Assembly: GCA_026168455.1 (NCBI GenBank)
Contig: CM047425.1
Coordinates: 93,809,580-93,873,579, forward strand
DNA length: 64,000 nucleotides
Direction: 5' to 3'
Source: Theocolax elegans
Lineage: Eukaryota; Arthropoda; Insecta; Hymenoptera; Cerocephalidae
A program made the position numbers and the translations under genes. Under the pieces are notes generated by a model that saw nothing but the letters and a program-made list of their open reading frames with translations, made no database searches and was not told where the DNA came from. Shown here in pieces: positions 14,301-23,728 of this stretch; position 1 is the stretch's first letter, and each line of letters opens with the position of its first letter.

Positions 14301-16570
14301 CTTCTCGTTGTTATGTAAGCGATGACTTTACTATCCTTTTCTGGCTGGTTTAATTTCTTAATTTTCGATCTATCTATTTCTAACTCAATTATCCAATAAG
14401 ATTTTTCATAAATTCCTGTAATGAACGACTCTTTTGTAAATGGATCAAATACGTTGATCTTTTCGTTATCTAGATATATGCCTAGACCCTGATCGACAAG
14501 TTTCCTCAAAGAAAGAAGATTTTCGGATAGCTGTTCGGCGCAAATCACATTTTCTAACTCTAGCGTTCTATCTTGTGAGGTTATACCACTAACTTGACCT
14601 ACTCCCTCCGATTTTATAATCGCGTAATCATTTTTGTTAGCACATTTAATATCAATCTTTTTATTATTATCTAGCTTCTTAAAAATCAATTTTGTATTTG
14701 ACATATGTTCTGTGGCACCGGAATCGGCCAGGAATTTAACTAATATATTATTTTGTGGAATCTCGTTCTCTTCAGGAGTAGAATAATGCAAACTACTATT
14801 AGTTGTTAAAAGTCCATTGCACTCACCGGGATTACTTTGATTTTTGTTTACTGGTGCTCTTTCTGTAGCTTTTCCTCTGCCTCTCGTTAACCCACGGTTG
14901 ATTCTAGCATTCCCTTTATCCTGACCCTTACCTCTAGCCAAATCTAATCTAGGTCGTTTCTTTGTTATTTGTTCGAGTCCGGGGCTTTGTCTTTTATTCG
15001 TTAAAAATCTAGCTCCTCGAATTAACCCTCGTTTAGTACACAACTGTCTAACATACCTTGGTCTAGCTTGGATACCCATCTCTTCTAGCTGTCTGTCCGA
15101 GTATGGGCAGGTCGTGCTAACGTGTCCTTCGTATCGACGACATCTGTAGCACATTCTGCCGTCTCTCGTGCAATCTCTAGCTGCATGTCCTTTATTGCCA
15201 CACACGTAGCATGCCTCCTTTTGACTGCTCGTAGCATGTTGAGCAGTTGCCGATTTCGAACTTTCTCCTCTAGCTGCTTCCTGTTCAACAATATAGGTTT
15301 TTAATTGTTCGACCGAAAGGGGTCGCTGATGCGTATTTTTATTGAAAAATTCAGCATCTCTAACTTTGGGTACGTTTATTACTATTGCATCGTAAAATGC
15401 ATCTCTAATTTCCGTTTCCGTTAAATTTGGTACATTTGTCAAATTATTGTACTGTCTAACTATTTTGTCGAACTTATCCCAAAATACCGAAGCAGTTTCT
15501 TTATTAGGTTGATATCTTAAATTATGCAATTGTTTTCTCAAATACCCGGATGTCACATTGGATTCACTAGCTTTAAGACTTTTAATTTTATCTAACAATT
15601 CAACTGGGTTATGAATGTGCGCGAGTTTTGAATGATACGATTGGTCGATTCTGTTTATAATTATGTCTCTAACTTTGAATTTTTCTTTTTCCAACGTATT
15701 GTCATCTATCCCGTCTCTAGCTTTTTGTCGAGGATCTATAACGTAAAGCAAATCACAAACGCGCAGTTCGGACGTCAGATAGTCCAAGAACTGTTCTAAA
15801 CTTGAACCATTTGTTAATTTGTACTCGCGCCTAATTGTCGTATCTTTATTTACAATTTCAATCTGAATCTTTTCTTTTAAGTTACTTGATCTATTTTCTA
15901 GCATATTATTTCTAATTAGTTTGTCAAATTCTTTTCTAACTGTTTCAGAAACTAATAATTTGTCTACCTTTTCTCTAGTTGGTTCGATTTCTTCAAATTC
16001 CTCCCATTTTGCCCATTTTCCTTCTAGCGTACCAATTCTATCATATATGTGACTTATCCTAGTCACTATGTCGCCGTGGTATATCTTTTGGTCCTTCAAA
16101 CCAAGTTCATATAAAGTCGGGACTCTATCTTCCAGCGACGCCACTCTAGCTGTTAATTTTTCTAGCATTCCGGTCAAATCTGAAAAATTACAATCTTTAT
16201 TTATTCCAATTTTATTAACTAAATTTCCCTTATCGGCTGTGTAACATTCTAACTGAGAATTCTCAAGGAGACTTCTCTCTTTCTTGAACCTACTCAGATT
16301 ATAAACGCACGAGTCTATTCGTTTTATCATTGGGGTTGAGTTACCTTTCATTTTCGTTTCTAACTTATCTAGCTTATCCCCAGACTCGAGCTCAGGTTCC
16401 TTTTCTAGCTCAAAATCTAGCTGTGGGTCAGGATCATTTTTCCCGTCCCTTTCTAGCTCCAGATCATCCTCCTGCTGGCTCAGAGGAGATTGGTTGGCGT
16501 CACTCGCCTCTAGCAGCAGCCGTTTCCTTTCTAACTCTTCACTGACGACACGAATGATCTTGTCACTCAA
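11309..16570 (-). CDS. Copia gag-pol polyprotein, intact (1753 codons)
   Basis: A single uninterrupted frame for all retrotransposon proteins. In order: an acidic N-terminus rich in Leu-Glu pairs (about 1-75); a gag core; two zinc knuckles, the first [14 protein letters not shown] at about 454-467 (CX2CX4HX4C) and a second shortly after; an aspartic protease with DSGATEH at about 616; a GAG-pre-integrase motif WHIRLGH at about 834; an integrase with catalytic D901, D967 and E1003 (D-D-35-E spacing); reverse transcriptase with YVDD at 1424-1427; and Copia-type RNase H with YSDASFADC at about 1601-1609. No frameshift separates gag from pol, as in many Copia elements, so the gag/pol ratio must be set by another route. 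The start is the first ATG of the frame, 3' of the long leader. The word GYTAGA is strikingly common across the gene. Confidence 0.97.
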   Translation of the reverse strand: MSDKIIRVVSEELERKRLLLEASDANQSPLSQQEDDLELERDGKNDPDPQLDFELEKEPELESGDKLDKLETKMKGNSTPMIKRIDSCVYNLSRFKKERSLLENSQLECYTADKGNLVNKIGINKDCNFSDLTGMLEKLTARVASLEDRVPTLYELGLKDQKIYHGDIVTRISHIYDRIGTLEGKWAKWEEFEEIEPTREKVDKLLVSETVRKEFDKLIRNNMLENRSSNLKEKIQIEIVNKDTTIRREYKLTNGSSLEQFLDYLTSELRVCDLLYVIDPRQKARDGIDDNTLEKEKFKVRDIIINRIDQSYHSKLAHIHNPVELLDKIKSLKASESNVTSGYLRKQLHNLRYQPNKETASVFWDKFDKIVRQYNNLTNVPNLTETEIRDAFYDAIVINVPKVRDAEFFNKNTHQRPLSVEQLKTYIVEQEAARGESSKSATAQHATSSQKEACYVCGNKGHAARDCTRDGRMCYRCRRYEGHVSTTCPYSDRQLEEMGIQARPRYVRQLCTKRGLIRGARFLTNKRQSPGLEQITKKRPRLDLARGKGQDKGNARINRGLTRGRGKATERAPVNKNQSNPGECNGLLTTNSSLHYSTPEENEIPQNNILVKFLADSGATEHMSNTKLIFKKLDNNKKIDIKCANKNDYAIIKSEGVGQVSGITSQDRTLELENVICAEQLSENLLSLRKLVDQGLGIYLDNEKINVFDPFTKESFITGIYEKSYWIIELEIDRSKIKKLNQPEKDSKVIAYITTRSQGNKRKLEKENANVDDEETGRVDTLDIDRETPQSQSSNFENTIYDRKINQIDNLLTDETTKLDCSLDTISENKAILWHIRLGHASLEYLKSFQKRFPNQKDLSNVKFDKSIQDCEVCIVSKFNKLPFNSQRQRATRPLQIIHADTMGPISPATHPKGYRFISVFIDDYARLAMAYPMKNKSETGNCLESFVRSARNILGSDEKVCYLRCDQGTEFTGGYTLEILNKLGAELQLAPPDTPEHNGVAERFNQTIQKKVRTLIYDTRLPENMWDLALGTAVYVYNRTPHKSNNMEIPLEKFCPNYKIDIERFKRFGSIAYMKIQRKVGTKFDQLGKRVVMIGYTNTGYLLLKPEEGKFYESRDVRFCEKLVFGDKYNKASIKDWAKSAEEINKESWFLEFEKEKEILETEGVKRKRGRPRKIVETINLEGELETVKATETTQQIESNINMLELENCQSLLAIIRKEPTSYKEAMSANDKLEWKRAIDSELESMKNNNVWTLVDRPNYSIDGSKANIIDSKWVLKRKMLEGNECKYKARLVIRGFKDKNNYDLNETYAPVSRLQIIRSAFAIINKLDLNVCQLDVKTAFLNGTIDNEIYMEIPEGIECSEIDRKVKVCKINKALYGLKISPKRWNEKFTEVAIKLGLKSHEREPCLFTWRNENKLLILIIYVDDMLIASNDSMKLEEIKTKLQLEFEMTDLGEPKTFLGIEIVRDRKNKVTILKLENYIEKMLQRFGYSEMHPQRTPMVTNQVANQAGRDREESDEKASLESTINKGNSSYREIVGTLLYLANTVRPDISYAVNVLSRHQINPTDDEWKMVKRLCRYLKYTKSLGLKFEGKLNDLQAYSDASFADCRGSLTTCGYVIKLFGDTISWRTHKQAYVSLSTCQAEYVAMSEACQEIVSLQCSIYLMLENSFAPVTLWCDNMAAIQSTKVSCSNKLRHMTEVRELYVRECVDRNLIEIKWIASKEQIADIFTKPLAHDLHVKLAREILNCYLEN

Positions 16571-16854
16571 TTGCTCTCGTCCTGTGAAAATACAATGGGA
16601 AATTTAGATAGTTGTCCAAAATTTGACCGAACACAAGCCAAACATGAACAACAAGCGAATGCAGAAGCACTGGAACACACAGATTTTCCACATTCACTTA
16701 ATATCATGAACAGACTGCATAAGAACACATTATACAGAAAATCCATGAGCCAGCTTTAATCTGAGATTTTTGCATGCTTCAAGGTATAATACCTACATAT
16801 ATATATATGATTTTTAATTTCGTATCTAACTACTATCTAATTACTCTTACCACT

Positions 16855-17028
16855 CTAGCTTAAAAATGCATGTTTACCAACTGTATAGTGTTTTCCGCCA
16901 GACATGGTGAAGACCACTCCTTCCTCCTGGATGTCGAAAACATATGTTTCGTCCGGGTGGTTCTCCGCCAATTGAAGCTCTAAGTCTTGCGTGAGCAAGA
17001 ATAGCTTCAAGGTCCGTTGGTCTATACA
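16855..17028 (-). other. Exon-like 57-codon open segment in the Copia leader
   Basis: Read on the sense strand, this open segment is richer in GC than the sequence around it and has a protein-like composition, including the run DETYVFDIQEEGVVFTM. It is preceded by a pyrimidine-purine AG that could act as a splice acceptor (exon start near 17018) and contains a GTAAAC that could act as a donor near 16878. I do not recognise the protein. It may be a captured host exon, or a chance frame. Confidence 0.3.
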
Positions 17029-17441
17029 TCAAAACCATGTTAAATCCAACTTAAAATATTCAATCATTTCATATATCTAACTTCAATATATTTTCTAACT
17101 TGATTCTAATTTTCAAAACTGTACAGTATGTCTAGCTTGTATAGTCATTTATTGACTTTCTAGTAATGCGCATTGTCAAACTTTCAATTTCGAAGCATTT
17201 ATCCGCATCAAACGATGTGCGGGTCTCGCATGTGCATTATTAGTTCTAACTAATTTCATGCGCGTCCATTTCACTCGGTCGCGCCACGTACCAACTGCAA
17301 ATATCAAGCGGTGTGAATGTCGATCGATCGATAGTTCGCGCGCGCCGGTCGAACGAGCATGCTCTCCAGTCGCGAGTTTCCCCCACTCCGCGCGGTCGAG
17401 CAACACGGCGAGAAACGGCGCGCTTCCCTGGCGCTCCCGCG

Positions 17442-17486
17442 CAAACCCGGCGTTCCCGCGCAAACCCGGCGTTCCCGCTCAGGCCC
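17442..17486. repeat. GC-rich 20-bp tandem repeat in the Copia leader
   Basis: The word CGCGCAAACCCGGCGTTCCC is present about two and a half times in tandem, the last copy diverged. It generates several overlapping arginine/proline-rich open frames on both strands that I regard as artefacts. Confidence 0.75.
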
Positions 17487-17500
17487 GGCGGCCATCTTGG
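17487..17500 (-). promoter_or_regulatory. YY1/Pho-like site in the Copia leader
   Basis: The sense strand reads CCAAGATGGCCGCC, close to the YY1 consensus around AAGATGGC. A second, closer match lies at 17843-17855. Binding is inferred from the motif only. Confidence 0.35.
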
Positions 17501-17651
17501 CTTCCTTGCGTCTACCGATTTCTCGGAATCGTCTAATCAAAAACCAATTTCGTGCACTTTTTGCGAAAACCCGGCACTCGAACGACACGTAAACGCTCAA
17601 AATTTTAAACTAGCTTCAAACTAACATAGCTCTGGATCGAGCATTTTCAAT

Positions 17652-17765
17652 TGAATTTAATTTCAAACTAACAGAATTTAATCTCAAACTAACAGAATTT
17701 AATTTCAAACTAACTGAATTTAATTTCAAACTAACTGAATTTAATTTCAAACTAACTGAATTTAA
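17652..17765 (-). repeat. 21-bp tandem array in the Copia leader
   Basis: About 5.4 units of a 21-bp word (plus strand TGAATTTAATTTCAAACTAAC with minor variants). On the sense strand each unit carries GTTAG, the core of the word enriched across the element, and the array is open in one sense frame as a seven-residue repeat (LNSVSLK). Low divergence between units points to recent expansion. Translation is not supported. Confidence 0.9.
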
Positions 17766-17842
17766 CATGTAACTAGCCCGCACTTTCGCTCGCTGAGTCA
17801 CATACCTCTAGCATTTGCCGATTTGTGGAGGTCTCTTATCTC

Positions 17843-17855
17843 GTCCGCCATCTTT
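17843..17855 (-). promoter_or_regulatory. YY1/Pho-like site near the start of the Copia transcript
   Basis: The sense strand reads AAAGATGGCGGAC, a strong match to the animal YY1 consensus. It lies about 275 bases inside the 5' LTR edge, where an initiator-proximal activator could act. Pleiohomeotic is the insect relative of YY1. Function is inferred. Confidence 0.4.
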
Positions 17856-18099
17856 CTTTCTAGCTGCTGTAGATTCCTCTACCTGATCCCGGTCGATCCT
17901 CTAGCTTTCTTTCTCCTAGCTAAATTTCCTTTGTGGTGGTTGACTGGGTGACCGTAACTCTGTCTGATCTCCCTTTCTAGCTTCTTTCTAGCACAACACC
18001 AACAAAATTTTACACCACACTTTTCTCACAAACACTCGCGATCGCGAAGAAGGGACTTCTAACAAAATAACAAAGCCAAACTATTCCTCTCAAACCAGC

Positions 18100-18129
18100 G
18101 CGCAGTGGAAGCGTGCTGGGCCCATAACC
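18100..18129 (-). promoter_or_regulatory. Copia primer-binding site (initiator tRNA-Met 5' half)
   Basis: The plus-strand bases directly beside the 5' LTR match initiator tRNA-Met from about nucleotide 10 to nucleotide 39 without a mismatch, ending in GCTGGGCCCATAACC in the anticodon region. Copia elements are known to prime with a cleaved half of this tRNA, so the primer's 3' end lies in the anticodon loop. The match of 30 nt is about twice the usual length. The tRNA comparison is from memory of the insect sequence. Confidence 0.9.
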
Positions 18130-18431
18130 TGTTGGAATAAAACAGGAGAGGAAGGGCTTGGCTTTAATGATAAACTCACCGGTTATATATTATGAAATAA
18201 TAAACTCTTTTATTCTATATATATTAATAATATGTATATACACTGGGGAAGGCCTTGGTACATCCGACCGTGTCGGGATCCGTGGCTCGAGTGCTTTAGC
18301 GGGAGAAACCGATCTCACCGCGCCGCCGCTTGCGTCGCTTCCTCCGGGGTCCTCCCCACTCCTCGTTACTTAGTTGGTAACGATAGAGAGAGAGAGAGAG
18401 AGAGCTAGACTATCACGTCTTATTTCCAACA
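18130..18431 (-). repeat. Copia 5' LTR (302 bp)
   Basis: Identical to 10874-11173 apart from (AG)10 in place of (AG)9. It carries the minus-strand promoter of the element. It is followed on its outer side by the ATTTG duplication at 18432-18436. Confidence 0.97.
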
Positions 18432-19725
18432 ATTTGTTTTATCAGAACCAATGTACTTTAAAGAAAATAAATAAATCTATCTGCTCGATTTTAGATTGAC
18501 AAATTATCTTTATTTGTCTTTTTATTATATAAATAAAAAAAGATTTTTTAAATATTTTATATTTTGGAAATCAGTCAGTTGTGCTGAAAAAATGTATGAT
18601 GAAAGAACCATCTAATGGTCATAAACTGTTAAATTTTCAAGTAATTATATCGATTAGCTTTCATTAACAAAATTAAAATGTAAAAAAATTTGGTTTTGTA
18701 TGTCGAACGTTTTCAGGAATAAAAAGCATTTAATCCACTTGAAATTTTGGGAAAGAATAGAATTTTTGGTAGTTTCGATCCCTATTATTTTTCAGCTCAA
18801 AATATCTATTAAGCATTATATATTTTTGTACAAAATGTTTGTTGCTTATATCGCTGAAAATAATTGATCAAATATGTTCAAAAATATCGTGGAAATAGGA
18901 CATAATAATAACATTACACTGTCAAAATTTCAAAATCTTTGGCGGATTAGTTTTTGAGCAAAAAATTATAATTTAGAATGTAATTTTAAATAAAATTTTG
19001 TTTACTTTTAAAGTAATCTAATGTGGAACTAACCATATTTTTGAAAGAAAATGTTTTTAGATAATCCAAAGAATAGTAAAAAAAGATAATTTTTTATATT
19101 TATAATTGATACCATCAAATTTTATATCAGATGCAAAAAATACAATTTAATTAAACAGAATTTTTTATTATGATTAAAAACCGTTGTCAATTCATTCACA
19201 ATTATGTGTCCAATATAATAACTTTATAGTATTTTTGGAAGCAAATGTATTTAAAATTTTTAAAGAAAAGTAAAAAGAATAATTTTTTATATTTTTAATT
19301 GATGCCATCTAAAATTTTGTATGCCAGTTGATGAAAAATTCAATTTCTTTGTACACAATTTTCTTTACAATGAGAAAAATTCTTGGATTATTTGATACAG
19401 AAGATTATGAATAATATTAATTGAGATTTGAAGATATGACTTCTATTTATCTATTTTAATAATTTTTTTATTACATTTTTCATATAGATGTGTACTTTTT
19501 TTATTACACAGATATATTAATTTATTAACTAGCTATAACTATAGTTATATAAGTTTCAATCAGAAAAGAATAATAGTTTTTGAAATGTTGTAACATTTTG
19601 TTTTAAATAATTAAATAATACTATATTTGAGTAATATATTACATATAAGATCGACACGAAATTGGAAGCTACGTGTCCATTAATTGGCAACGATTTTTTT
19701 AATTTTTATATACAGTACATTATGA

Positions 19726-19825
19726 CATTGTTGTGGGAGATGATTTTCTACCTGTCTCGAGGTTGTTCGCACGAGCAAAGCAAGTGAGAACATCGAGAAA
19801 GGTAAAAAAACATTTTCCACAATAG
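19726..19825. repeat. Imperfect palindrome P1 in repeat X, copy 1
   Basis: Two arms of about 42 bases (19726-19770 and 19784-19825) pair imperfectly around a short GAGCAAAGCAAG centre. The same structure is kept in the second X copy at about 32328-32428. It could be a hairpin in DNA or RNA, or the relic of a small nested element. Confidence 0.65.
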
Positions 19826-19840
19826 TTTCACACGATATTT

Positions 19841-19900
19841 TATAGCATTAGAACCTCAAAATCTGCAATGAAATTGGGGCTTTGAGGTTAAAATGTTATA
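19841..19900. repeat. Imperfect palindrome P2 in repeat X, copy 1
   Basis: A 60-base inverted repeat starting TATAGCATTAGAACCTCAAA and closing with the imperfect reverse complement ending AAAATGTTATA. It lies 15 bases after P1 and is conserved at about 32444-32503 in copy 2. Confidence 0.65.
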
Positions 19901-20364
19901 AAGATAATTTTTATTTATGATAATAAAAATAAATTTTTATTTAAAATAAGGTTATTTCTATTCTTTTTAAAACGATATTTTTGAAAACGATGACAAAAGT
20001 TTTAACTCAAAAAGATTTTTTTCGTGTTTTTATAAATATATTAAAGTTTTAAATTTGACCGTAACGTAATCAAACGTTAGGGCGTTTTGAGTAAGTTTTC
20101 TCTGATACATAACTAAAAATAATACATTTTTAACCTAGTATGTACTAAAAATGTAATTGTTTATTTATTACATGGAACCTAGAAAAGCCTTTTTTGTTAA
20201 ATCTAACTCTAACTATAAAAATAATTAAAATAGAAGTTGAATCGTCTTAAACAAATCTGTATAATATTCATGGTATTAAATATGAATTTATACCTGTTTT
20301 GCTCAAATGTAGGGTATTTTAAAGTTGTTCATAATTTTCCCTTTTCTAAAAATTGTTTAGAATA

Positions 20365-20750
20365 ATTTTTTGAACGCGCTCCAACAAGTATTCGTAACAC
20401 TATTTGGACGAGAGGTATATAACTTTATAGTTAAGACAATTGTGACTTTGTAGAACCTAAACTTTTCAGCCGTTGAATTAGCCAAATTTAATTTAATTGA
20501 TTATGCAGTAGTTACTGATGCTAATGCAGATCATTAGACAATGAACTTTAAAAGGACAACCCTGGGTTAAAATTAAAAAAAACTATTTAATATTAACAGT
20601 TCATAAATTTTTCATATAATAACTGAAAACATTTCTTAATTTTTTAAATAAACTGTATTATTATTAACTTTTATTTAAAATTTTGTGATCAATTTATATG
20701 TCACATAACTATTTTAATTAATTATGAGACTCCGTACTCTGATTTTGTAC
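20365..20750 (+). repeat. Right end of repeat X, copy 1
   Basis: This segment recurs at 35989-36374, ending at the shared word CTCTGATTTTGTAC. Its first 120 bases also occur inverted at 30877-31018 and, diverged, at 10335-10470. It holds the inverted terminal or subterminal part of the element. Confidence 0.7.
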
Positions 20751-20823
20751 TGTTGGAGTACAACGATATATACACATATAACATTCCCTCTCCTCGTTAA
20801 GATACAAAACTTGACCTGCAGTT

Positions 20824-21456
20824 TTATGATGACCCACCCAGAAGATTAAAAGAATCGTGAATAAGCGCGCTACTCGCTGATGGTTTTGTTGCAGTATGAA
20901 TTTCGCCTAATTCCTTTAACATTATAACCTTTTCATATAGCTTTGAATCAAGAATCATCTGAGAAAGTGTAGTCAATGATGGGTAGGTGAATATGGGTGA
21001 ATTAGATTCCATCTGGTATCTTATAAAATCATTTAAATTAGGTGAAAGTAACATTAAATAAATAAAAAATGCTTTTAAGTTACAAAAGCTGAAGTCAAAA
21101 AGACTCATTTCTGCAGATAACCTAGAGACTTTTTTATTATCAGACATATTATCATGGTGATGGTTTATAAAATATTCGTTTTGACATATATCAGAAAACC
21201 TACATGAAAAAGCCAGTGTATTAGCACGAATTATAGTATTATTATCAACCTCAGAAGAAAGTTCAAAAGCTTGGGATTCATCCATTATCCCAGCTATACT
21301 TGTTTCACTTATTTGAGTGTCTTCTGTTAGATCTACTTTAATGTCAGTGATTTTTCTTGTACAGTATTGACAATCAAGAATAGCAAGGTATTGTTTAGAA
21401 GTATCAAAGGAAAATTCTTTGTACAACATAATGACACTATATATAGTTAAAAACAC
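20824..21456 (-). pseudogene. Viral L connector region, unit A
   Basis: An open frame of 210 codons that continues the L sequence beyond the capping domain. It contains the cysteine pair CQYC and no catalytic motif I can name. Unit A runs about 20 codons further than unit B, because unit B is cut by the tandem junction after the shared residues GEIHTAT. The assignment as connector rests on position after the capping domain and general L-protein character, so it is less secure than the capping call. Confidence 0.6.
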
Positions 21457-21468
21457 AAGTTACAAGTT

Positions 21469-21569
21469 TTGGCTTGTAAAGATCAATAAATTCATTTATC
21501 ATATAACTTATAGTGTAAGAAAGCAATAAATTCTCGAATTTTTCTAATAGTTGGAAAATTCAAATTTTA
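21469..21569. repeat. 101-bp direct repeat flanking the insert, unit A, left copy
   Basis: The sequence from TTGGCTTGTAAAG to CAAATTTTA is repeated at 22009-22109 with about three mismatches. On the minus strand it encodes the L residues joining the capping domain to the connector (for example SYTISYMINEFIDLYKPK). It therefore looks like a target or recombination duplication of viral sequence around the intervening segment. Confidence 0.85.
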
Positions 21570-22008
21570 AAATTATATGGCATTGGATCACGAATATGCC
21601 TTATGTAACAAAATTCTGTCGATTAAGACATTAGTTCTATGTAAGTGCGTTAGGGGGCTACCTGTTAATATGTGGCACTTATTAAAGATTGCTATCGGTA
21701 GGGCATATATACCCCATGTCTTCCTCGTCAGAATACAGCTGGTTTTCAAAAATTCTTTATCTGTAATTTGTATCTAGAGACGAGATGCCTGGACTCTACT
21801 GATGAGCCCACCAGGCATACTCAGGGTAAAATACAATTTTTTTTCCGTCTTATTAAGTTTTTATTAATTTTATACTACAATCAACTAAATTTTATATTTT
21901 TGTTGACTTAGCTTGTCTTATTCTTTTTTCAAACACTCATCCTGTGAGATTTATAAAGTGGCTGGTATTAATACAGTCCGCCTTACTTGAGATGTGAGGA
22001 ATGTTTCT
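21570..22008. other. 439-bp non-viral insert in the L fragment, unit A
   Basis: This segment interrupts the viral frame between the duplicated 101-bp repeats. It has no reading frame continuous with L, is AT-rich with T-runs, and carries the palindromic word GATGCCTGGACTC...CACCAGGCATAC. A 66-codon plus-strand frame (21577-21777) has no recognisable domain. It could be the 3' end of an unknown retroposon. An identical copy lies at 23830-24268. Confidence 0.6.
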
Positions 22009-22083
22009 TTGGCTTGTAAAGATCAATAAATTCATTTATCATATAACTTATAGTGTAAGAAAGTAATAAATTCACGAATTTTT

Positions 22084-23145
22084 CTAATAGTTGGGAAATT
22101 CAAATTTTATAGTTAAAAACAATAATTGGAAGTTAAACGTATAGTCGTCTCCTCCTTTTATGATCTTTTTAAGTTTATTCGTTGAAAACCTTATATGAGT
22201 TGACGTCGTTACTAAATAATTTAGCATTGACCCCATTTTCTCAACAAGTGATCGTATTCGATGCAAAATATTCCCCCCATATATTTTTGGGGCTGTCATG
22301 TCAAGCAATTCTGTTGTTATGGACTCAGGCATCTCATTTATTTTTTCTGTAATTAATCTGTCTATTAATCTCACTATTCGTTTCCCTTAGACTCTAGCAC
22401 TATAAAATTTTAACACATAAAGATTTAGAAGAGCTTTAGCTTGGGGAGTCTTTGTTTTCATCCCGATGTTCGGTTTATGGATTTTTTCTTCAGTGATAGC
22501 ACCAATATAGGGTCTAAAAGGGCCTACCTCAAGACCTGAACTTTGAGCTATACGACTATATCTAGGACTAAGCTCGATGATAATTCCTCTATCTTCTTCT
22601 TCTTGAGAGCATTCATCTCGCGATTTGATGGTACATTGGTTTATAGGTAATGATTTGGTGTCACCTATCAGATTTAACCCCCAGTGTGATAATCTCATAT
22701 TATGGACAACTTCTGTTGGAAAATTACTTACTTCTAACGAGCAAGGAAGAATCAAATTCCTTTTTGGATACTTAACTCTATTATGTAATAGTGTTATTAA
22801 TTTCTCATACATCCTTCGTGATTTATATACAAAATCTATTCCATCTGTTTCTTGAGCTACCTTTGTAATCATATTCACGCTTGTAAATCTATTTCGCAGT
22901 TCCACGAGAATTCCATAATTAGAATTCCTCAATAACTCATGAGCAAGTTGTAAATAGAGGGGCTTTATTGTCAGTAATATATTTATCATTTCGTGCTTAT
23001 CCATATTAAAATTACTATCATAAAGTTCTCGAACTTCGGGGGTCGTAACATAATCAGATTTAAGGAATTGTTCTGTCAATTTTTTACACTCACCATCTGG
23101 TGATGGGAGTGATGGGATTCTAAAGGTTCTTATATCTTCTATGAG
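22084..23145 (-). pseudogene. Viral L capping (PRNTase) domain, unit A, broken
   Basis: The diverged twin of 24344-25405, differing at roughly 26 of 1060 positions by eye. A stop codon at 22388-22390 replaces a glutamine codon of unit B and splits the frame into 22387-23079 and 22084-22374. The capping motifs (RLSHWGLNLIGD, YIGAIT, the HR pair and the FQ motif) are still legible. Many of the differences change amino acids, as expected for neutral decay. Confidence 0.85.
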
Positions 23146-23716
23146 TTGTTGCAGTATGAATTTCGCCTAATTCCTTTAACATTATAACCTTTTCATATAG
23201 CTTTGAATCAAGAATCATCTGAGAAAGTGTAGTCAATGATGGGTAGGTGAATATGGGTGAATTAGATTCCATCTGGTATCTTATAAAATCATTTAAATTA
23301 GGTGAAAGTAACATTAAATAAATAAAAAATGCTTTTAAGTTACAAAAGCTGAAGTCAAAAAGACTCATTTCTGCAGATAACCTAGAGACTTTTTTATTAT
23401 CAGACATATTATCATGGTGATGGTTTATAAAATATTCGTTTTGACATATATCAGAAAACCTACATGAAAAAGCCAGTGTATTAGCACGAATTATAGTATT
23501 ATTATCAACCTCAGAAGAAAGTTCAAAAGCTTGGGATTCATCCATTATCCCAGCTATACTTGTTTCACTTATTTGAGTGTCTTCTGTTAGATCTACTTTA
23601 ATGTCAGTGATTTTTCTTGTACAGTATTGACAATCAAGAATAGCAAGGTATTGTTTAGAAGTATCAAAGGAAAATTCTTTGTACAACATAATGACACTAT
23701 ATATAGTTAAAAACAC
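23120..23716 (-). pseudogene. Viral L connector region, unit B
   Basis: Identical by eye to the unit A connector over about 570 bases. It runs into the tandem junction after GEIHTAT and ends in an unrelated short tail. The identity contrasts with the 2.5% divergence of the neighbouring capping regions. Confidence 0.6.
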
Positions 23717-23728
23717 AAGTTACAAGTT

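Larger units (their letters stand above)
16571..18099 (-). other. Long Copia 5' leader
   Basis: About 1.5 kb between the primer site and the gag start. It is a patchwork: a GC-rich block (17258-17520) with a short 20-bp tandem repeat, a 21-bp tandem array (17652-17765), two sites resembling the YY1/Pho motif (17487-17500 and 17843-17855), an exon-like open segment (16855-17028) and many GYTAGA words. Copia leaders are usually far shorter, so this one has probably gained sequence, possibly from a host gene, or carries regulatory modules. Confidence 0.75.
10874..18431 (-). mobile_element. Full-length Ty1/Copia LTR retrotransposon
   Basis: A complete element transcribed from the minus strand. 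It has LTRs at 18130-18431 (5') and 10874-11173 (3') with TG...CA ends, a tRNA primer site next to the 5' LTR, a long leader, one intact gag-pol frame, and a polypurine tract next to the 3' LTR. Both flanks carry ATTTG (10869-10873 and 18432-18436), the 5-bp duplication expected for Copia integrase. Domain order protease-integrase-RT-RNase H is diagnostic of Copia rather than Gypsy. The LTRs differ only by one AG unit in a microsatellite, so insertion is very recent and the copy may still be active. It is nested inside repeat X. The leader of about 1.56 kb is long for the family. Confidence 0.97.
10335..20756. mobile_element. Unclassified repeat X, copy 1, split by the Copia insertion
   Basis: An AT-rich non-coding repeat of about 2.9 kb once the nested Copia (10874-18431) is taken out. 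Two observations define it. First, its right part (about 19310-20750) recurs as a second copy at 31921-32827 plus 35832-36374. Second, its left end (about 10335-10470) is a diverged inverted match of its right end (about 20365-20485), sharing words such as GTCCAAATAGT and CGTTCAAAA. That suggests terminal or subterminal inverted repeats and hence a DNA transposon, but no transposase is present and no target duplication could be placed. The outer limits are approximate. It could also be a non-autonomous or foldback element. The family is not recognised. Confidence 0.5.

Noticed and set aside
15085..15304. Alternative frames overlapping Copia gag on both strands
   Set aside because: The intact gag-pol frame with zinc knuckles explains this region, and the alternatives have no domain.
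17176..17624. Five overlapping arginine/proline-rich open frames on both strands
   Set aside because: They lie in a GC-rich part of the Copia leader with a short tandem repeat, where stop codons are rare by composition.
21577..21777. 66-codon plus-strand frame repeated identically at 23837-24037
   Set aside because: The identity reflects the 2260-bp duplication and not selection, and no domain is recognisable.
21797..21830. CTACTGATGAG, resembling the hammerhead core, also at 24057-24090
   Set aside because: No GAAAC strand or closing stem follows at a workable distance.
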